Of a DNA stretch of 64,000 nucleotides, positions 58,963 through 64,000 are shown one piece after another; the stretch's first letter is position 1, and every line of letters begins with the position of its first letter. This DNA is from Cryptomeria japonica (lineage: Eukaryota > Streptophyta > Pinopsida > Cupressales > Cupressaceae), in contig NC_081407.1 of assembly GCF_030272615.1 (NCBI RefSeq), forward strand, positions 142,670,897-142,734,896, in the 5' to 3' direction. A program made the position numbers and the translations under genes. Under the pieces are notes generated by a model. It worked only from the letters and a program-made list of their open reading frames with translations, was not told the origin of the DNA and made no database searches.

Positions 58963-61900
58963 TTTATATTTAATTGGCACTTTTATATTATTATTTAATG
59001 GTTTAATGTTTATTTGGATAATTATTATTTATTGTTTAATTATTATTGATCTTATGATGTTATTTGTGGCTTTATATTTTATGTCCATGGTTTATTTTAT
59101 TATTGGCTATTTTTATTTATTATCCAAATTCTCTAATACTCATTTGTGTTATTTAATTATTATTTATCCTACCTACCCTATTTTACTATTGGTTGAGAGA
59201 TTTGGGTAATTAAATAAGATTATTTTATATTTTCTTACCTCGATTTTGTGCATGGTAGGTATGAAATATTATAGTTTCGATTATTTTGATTGGTTGGCTT
59301 ATTGCATAGTTTTGAATTGATTTTTATAAATATATTTTCCTGAGCATTTGTTGAGGTTGGCTTTCTAGAGAATTTTCTATGTTATTGGAGATTTTCAATT
59401 GTTTGGAGCTTGGGTTTGGCATGGCTAGATTTTGGATTGGATTGCTTTTCTTCAAATTTCTTGACCATAACTACTATTTTCTAGGTTGGAGGAATTCTTC
59501 CTTCTATTTATTTTTAATTTGAAAGGATTGTTTTCAGCCTGTCTAAGAAAGATTGTCTGTCGGGATGGGGAATTTAGAATTGTTGAAAGATTTATTTGTA
59601 TGTGTTTAAAGAAAATAGCTGGGGTAATGCATTCATGTGGCTATATCTCTTGATATATTATCGTGTGTGGCTTTTATCATAAATTCTACGATTATCGGGA
59701 GACCCCTATCCTTTGTTTGATGTGTGTGCCTGGAGTATTTTGGAGTCTTTCTGGCTTGCTGTTGATTAATGCATTTTGGTTAATCTTCTATCAATTTTAT
59801 TTTGTGTAAGAACCTTGATATTTTGTGATAGAGGCTATCATGTTACTTTATGTATGTGTTGGGAATGATTCCCGTGAATGTTCCAGGAAATTATTATTGA
59901 GCTCTAAGTTAGACTATTGTCTTATGTTGCATAATCCCTTTCTTTGATACTTGAATACGACCCAGTTGGGATAGTGTTCACATCGATTTATATCCTTGTT
60001 GATTTTTTGGAGTTGTCATGATTTTGTATCTCCATGTTCTGAGTTTGGTCACATGGGCGCTAATTTTTTTTATCAAATGCACTAATCGAATGATTGCACT
60101 AGAGAAATTATTGAATGTGCCACTTTTATAAATATATGTGATGTTTCCCTTTGTGTAGGCGCTAAATATCTATGTGAATGTGCTATTGTATATGGTAAAG
60201 GCCCTACATAATAGCTTATACGAGCTAAACTATGTAGTGAATGCATTATTCTGGGTTTCATATGCACATTTTTTATTAATGAATGCGCTGTACTATTTAT
60301 CAAAATCACTAATCTGTCCTGTCAATTGTATTTTGGTTGTTTGGACTTTCTGTGATGGTTTTTCTGAGTCTGTTTTGTACCATAGGCTATTTTTGATATC
60401 CTTGAGATTCTCAGAGTTGTATATTGCTTAGATTTTGACATTTTATTATGTTTATAGCTCCGAAAAGATAAAATTATGCCTTTCTATTAAGGATTATATT
60501 GTTATTTCTCCAACAAGAAGGTTTATTTCTTACTATGGAGGATTGCATTGTGATGGCTCTAGCAAGATGATTTGTGCCTCAGTGTAGAGGAATGTTTTAA
60601 TTTGGTTGAGCAAGAGGATTATGCCTTTCTCTTGTTGATTGATTTTTATGAGGCTCTTGCTTCATATGTTGGCATTATGGATTTGGTTATTGATTGAATT
60701 TACATATTTATATGTATCCTTATATGGATGTTCTTTGTGGGTTATATTCGTATGAGCCTCCTTGTTTTTGATATTGTTGTGATTACCCTAAGGTCTTGGA
60801 ACATGGTTAGGGGGATTGGGCTTCCATGTGATGGTCGGGACCATGAGAGAATAGCTTGTCAAGAGGTTCCTTGTAAGGATGCTTGAATTCTATACTACCA
60901 GGAACACATTGGAGGTTTCCTTGATTTAAATAAGTGATAACCATAATAATTAATTTGATGGGCTGGGTAATTAGGATTCATCTAAATAAGATAATAAATG
61001 GATTTTGGTGCCCCACCTCATAGCCCTTGAGCGGAGACTCATGATGATCATGGGAAGGTCATGGAGACAACATAACCAAACTCCCTTGATTCTTTCATAG
61101 GTTGAGATGGTTCCACATGTCTATTAGGATGACAAGTGGAGATCTTGTAGTGTCGAGTGGAGATCATGATGTATGTATATATTTTCCCTTCTATGTGAGG
61201 ATAACATGTGATGAGACTCTTCCCTACATGTGTCCTTGTTCCTTTGCCATGATTATTGAGATGTCATTGGGAGTTTTTATGCTTTTGATTTAGCTATGTG
61301 ATGTGATTTGGATTATTGTTTTTGTGGTTGCTTTTCAGTTGTGGCAATTTTATGGTTGTGATCTCTTTGGTTGTTAGTTGTCAGCCTAGGTCTAGAGTGT
61401 GGGTGGGAACTTGTGTCATCTCCTATAATGGGGAGTGGTTTCTTATGGTTCCACATGGTCGGGTGGTTTGATGCCTTCTTCCATTGGTATGTTCTTCATT
61501 GGATGCTCTTGTGCATGGATGCGGATTCCTTATCTCTTTAGCTTTTGGATGGATTCTTGGAGCATATTAATGTAATGTGATTCATATGAAATTTATGTTA
61601 GTAGGTTATGTGTGATATTTGTATTTGTGGAATGATAACTATGTATCTTGATGTAAGAGGATCTTGTATTTATATGTAATGGAAAATGATGTAATAGGAT
61701 TGTGATCATGATTCTTGTAATAGGATATGAATTCGACATTCTTGTTAATCTATGTTGTATCTTGAATATTGATCATATATGGAAATATGGAATTGGATTC
61801 ATAGTAAATGTTAAGATGTCTTTGGGTTAATCATGTTTGGAAACTTGGAATAAAGTGTATGTTCTTAATTGGAAGATAAGTTATATCCTTCTTGTACTTG

Positions 61901-62309
61901 TCTCTTGGATATGGTTATGCACTTAGTATTATGTTGGTGAATATGACTATTCATATTAAAAGAAATGGATTAGCTATGTTCTAGGTGATCTTTAGTAAAG
62001 AATTAATGATGATACTTCAATTAATAAGTAAATGGGAATTAGGAACATTTGGATTGGTTATCTTAAATTATATCTAAGGGGATTAATGGCATTGAGAATA
62101 TAATTGAGGGGTTCGCAATAGCTAAGATAAATTGATGTTTTCTTAGGATGCTATTAGAAGTAAATGATATAAAATAATGTTAGATTGTATTGGATTATGG
62201 TAGTAAATGTGATTGTATTGGATTTTGATAACTCATTGGTTTGTATGTTTATGCATGGACAATTGTATGGTGACATCAAGTTTCCACTTTATATTTTATT
62301 CACAATGAT
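58963..62309. other. No recognisable gene; probably more LTR or flanking repeat DNA
   Basis: T/G-rich sequence with short frames only (59006-59209, 60174-60431, 61102-61293). No splice-consistent gene or TE domain was found. Confidence 0.4.
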
Positions 62310-62332
62310 AGCACATGCACATGCACATGCAC

Positions 62333-62387
<55 letters not shown>

Positions 62388-62392
62388 TAGAT
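62310..62392. repeat. (ACACAT)n / (GCACAT)n microsatellite
   Basis: GCACAT units change into ACACAT units, about 13 in total. A His/Thr-rich frame over it is an artefact. Confidence 0.95.
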
Positions 62393-62783
62393 ATACATAT
62401 GATGTGTATCTAATCTACCATAGATATCTTAATAGCATCTACTTAAAAGAAAATATTAGTCTCAAGGTACCTATATTAAAACTATTATTGAGGATAGGCA
62501 TCTCGAGGCTATATCTTTTGGCATGTTTTCGACATTTTTCGATTGATATAATTAAGATATCTAAGCTAGTTTTAAAGATTATTTATGTAGTGACATGAGT
62601 GCATTAACAAAAAATAGCTTAACTTAAATTTGACACTCATTTACATGTCAATTTATTAATCTTTAATAAACATACTAAGAATGATGTCTTATTAAATAAA
62701 AATATATCCTAAAAATACTAAAAATACTATTCATACAAAAAAAATGTCTATTAAACTAAAAGTTCCTTTTCTTAGGAATTGCA
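62393..62783. other. No recognisable gene
   Basis: AT-rich, nothing seen. Confidence 0.4.
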
Positions 62784-64000
62784 TGTTGGCATATGATGAA
62801 TTGGCATGTTGATATGATGATAATGTATGTTTTCATTGATGTCAATAAGTGTAAGTGAACTGGTATGTAGATTGAAAGAAGTTAGTGAACCGATGTCGGG
62901 GTTTCACTAAGTGTGACTACTGGTTGGTAGTCTTAGCTCTCGGGTTTCCGGTTTGGCAATCTAGCTTGTGTGATGCAACAAATGACATTCTGTGATGAGT
63001 TAGCTAAGAGATGAGGATGAGATCAAGGTGCCAAGTCACCGTTGTGCACGTGAAGGATTTCCTTGAGGATCTTGCATAAGAAGATTGACTGCATTAAAAG
63101 TCTACCTCAAGAATGAACATTCTTCTTGGCGGTATGAGAAGAAAGCGTGATGAGTTATTGATTCCCATGTATGGTGAAGAATGAACGATGTAGATTGTCT
63201 TGTGATCTATTTGAGATTGTACTGCTCTATGCAAAAGTGTTTGGATGGTCAGGATTGGACCGCTTGTATCGTAAACCTAAGATGCTTAGGGTTTAGGGTT
63301 TATGCTACCGACCTAATTGTTGTCTATAAGGTCGATGATGTTTGTTATTGCAAGTTGTTGGGAAATGTTGTGTGTGTATCCGAGTGATGAGATACTTGCC
63401 AGACCAATAAGAGAAAACTGTAGAGTGTGATTGCAAAAGTAGAGGAACTGAAAAGGATCTGCCTTGGCATGTAGTGTTGTTATCATATCAGAGTTTTTAC
63501 CTATTGTCTTCTAACCATTTCAACAATTGGAAAATCCCTTTACAGGGTAGCTTTAATAGGCTTATTGTAAATCCTCTAACCAAGTGACTCAAGTTTATTG
63601 AGTTCTTTAAATCCTCTAGCAAGGTAACCTTTAACAGGGTTTCAACCTTTAATAGGGTATACAGCCATCCCTTAACCGGGTGATCTTTAACAGTATTGGT
63701 TCCTAGTAGAACCTTATTGTAAAGCCTTTAACCGGACTAGGCTCCTAACAGAGCGAGCTTCAAAAGAGTTCAAAAACAAGTTTGTGGGTATTCATCCCCA
63801 CTTTGGTTTTTCCCATTTGGGTTTCCACGTGAAAAATATGTGTGTCATGTGTTGTGCATTTTTCATGTGATTCTTTGTTTGAGTGATTATGCATGCAAAG
63901 TTATTAGGTTATGGTATTACTGTTACACCACATGCATATGTTTATTGTGAAGTTGTTATCAAGAATTGAATGCATTTGAAGTGTTCAGACTTATCAGTGT
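62784..64000 (+). repeat. LTR of the same family as the solo LTR, cut by window end
   Basis: Starts TGTTGGCATATGATGAATTG... at 62784. It shares ordered blocks with the minus-oriented solo LTR (11864-12556 and 19128-19817), including GGGTATTCATCCCCA and TTTTCCCATTTGG. Whether an internal region follows lies outside the window. Confidence 0.65.

Noticed and set aside
62185-62598. 137-codon frame with a His-Thr repeat
   Set aside because: The frame runs through the ACACAT microsatellite; the flanks have no recognisable protein.

Overview
The window is plant nuclear DNA made almost entirely of transposable elements. Evidence includes plant-type LTR retrotransposons with an initiator-Met primer site, a Ty3/gypsy pol, an L1-type LINE, a CACTA DNA transposon, a degraded PPR gene piece and fragments of a plant DRM-type DNA methyltransferase. 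No intact host gene is evident. Low gene density, nested insertions and long CT/CA/TA runs suggest a seed plant with a very large genome, possibly a gymnosperm; that taxon is a guess.

Layout. 1-4512: 3' half of a non-autonomous LTR retrotransposon (+), carrying a broken long ORF of unknown function. 4513-11604: AT-rich DNA with microsatellites and small tandem repeats. 11605-20290: an old dispersed repeat split by a solo LTR (-), itself split by a complete second copy of the non-autonomous element (12562-19122, 5-bp target duplication). That copy has two LTRs, a primer site, a gag with four zinc knuckles and the same long ORF, but no pol. 21104-41715: a ~20.6-kb element with inverted ends and subterminal repeats. 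It carries long CT arrays, eight ~358-bp satellite units and a minus-strand gene of about ten exons. One intron of that gene is split by a complete CACTA transposon (28988-39563, TSD TGA). 41716-49390: dispersed repeats, unrecognised ORFs, a possible LTR start and CT-interspersed repeats. 49400-52698: a decayed gypsy pol, then an LTR start. 53541-58181: a 3'-truncated LINE (-) between two ~790-bp direct copies of LTR sequence. 62784-64000: an LTR running off the window.

Most notable system. The CACTA element carries fragments of the host de novo DNA methyltransferase gene DRM in two self-complementary forms. One is a ~2.26-kb palindrome with ~1.1-kb arms. The other is a tandem array of 791-bp units with three ~189-nt foldbacks whose arms derive from the SAM-binding motif I region of DRM. 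A transcript of either could feed small-RNA production against DRM, the enzyme that silences transposons. Rice miR820 is a known parallel: it sits in CACTA elements and targets OsDRM2. Here the foldbacks still show their descent from the target gene. The sequence shows the structure; expression and silencing activity are inference.

The second notable system is the non-autonomous LTR family (gag plus a long coiled-coil ORF with its own TATA-like leader), present twice. Its long ORF is broken differently in each copy.
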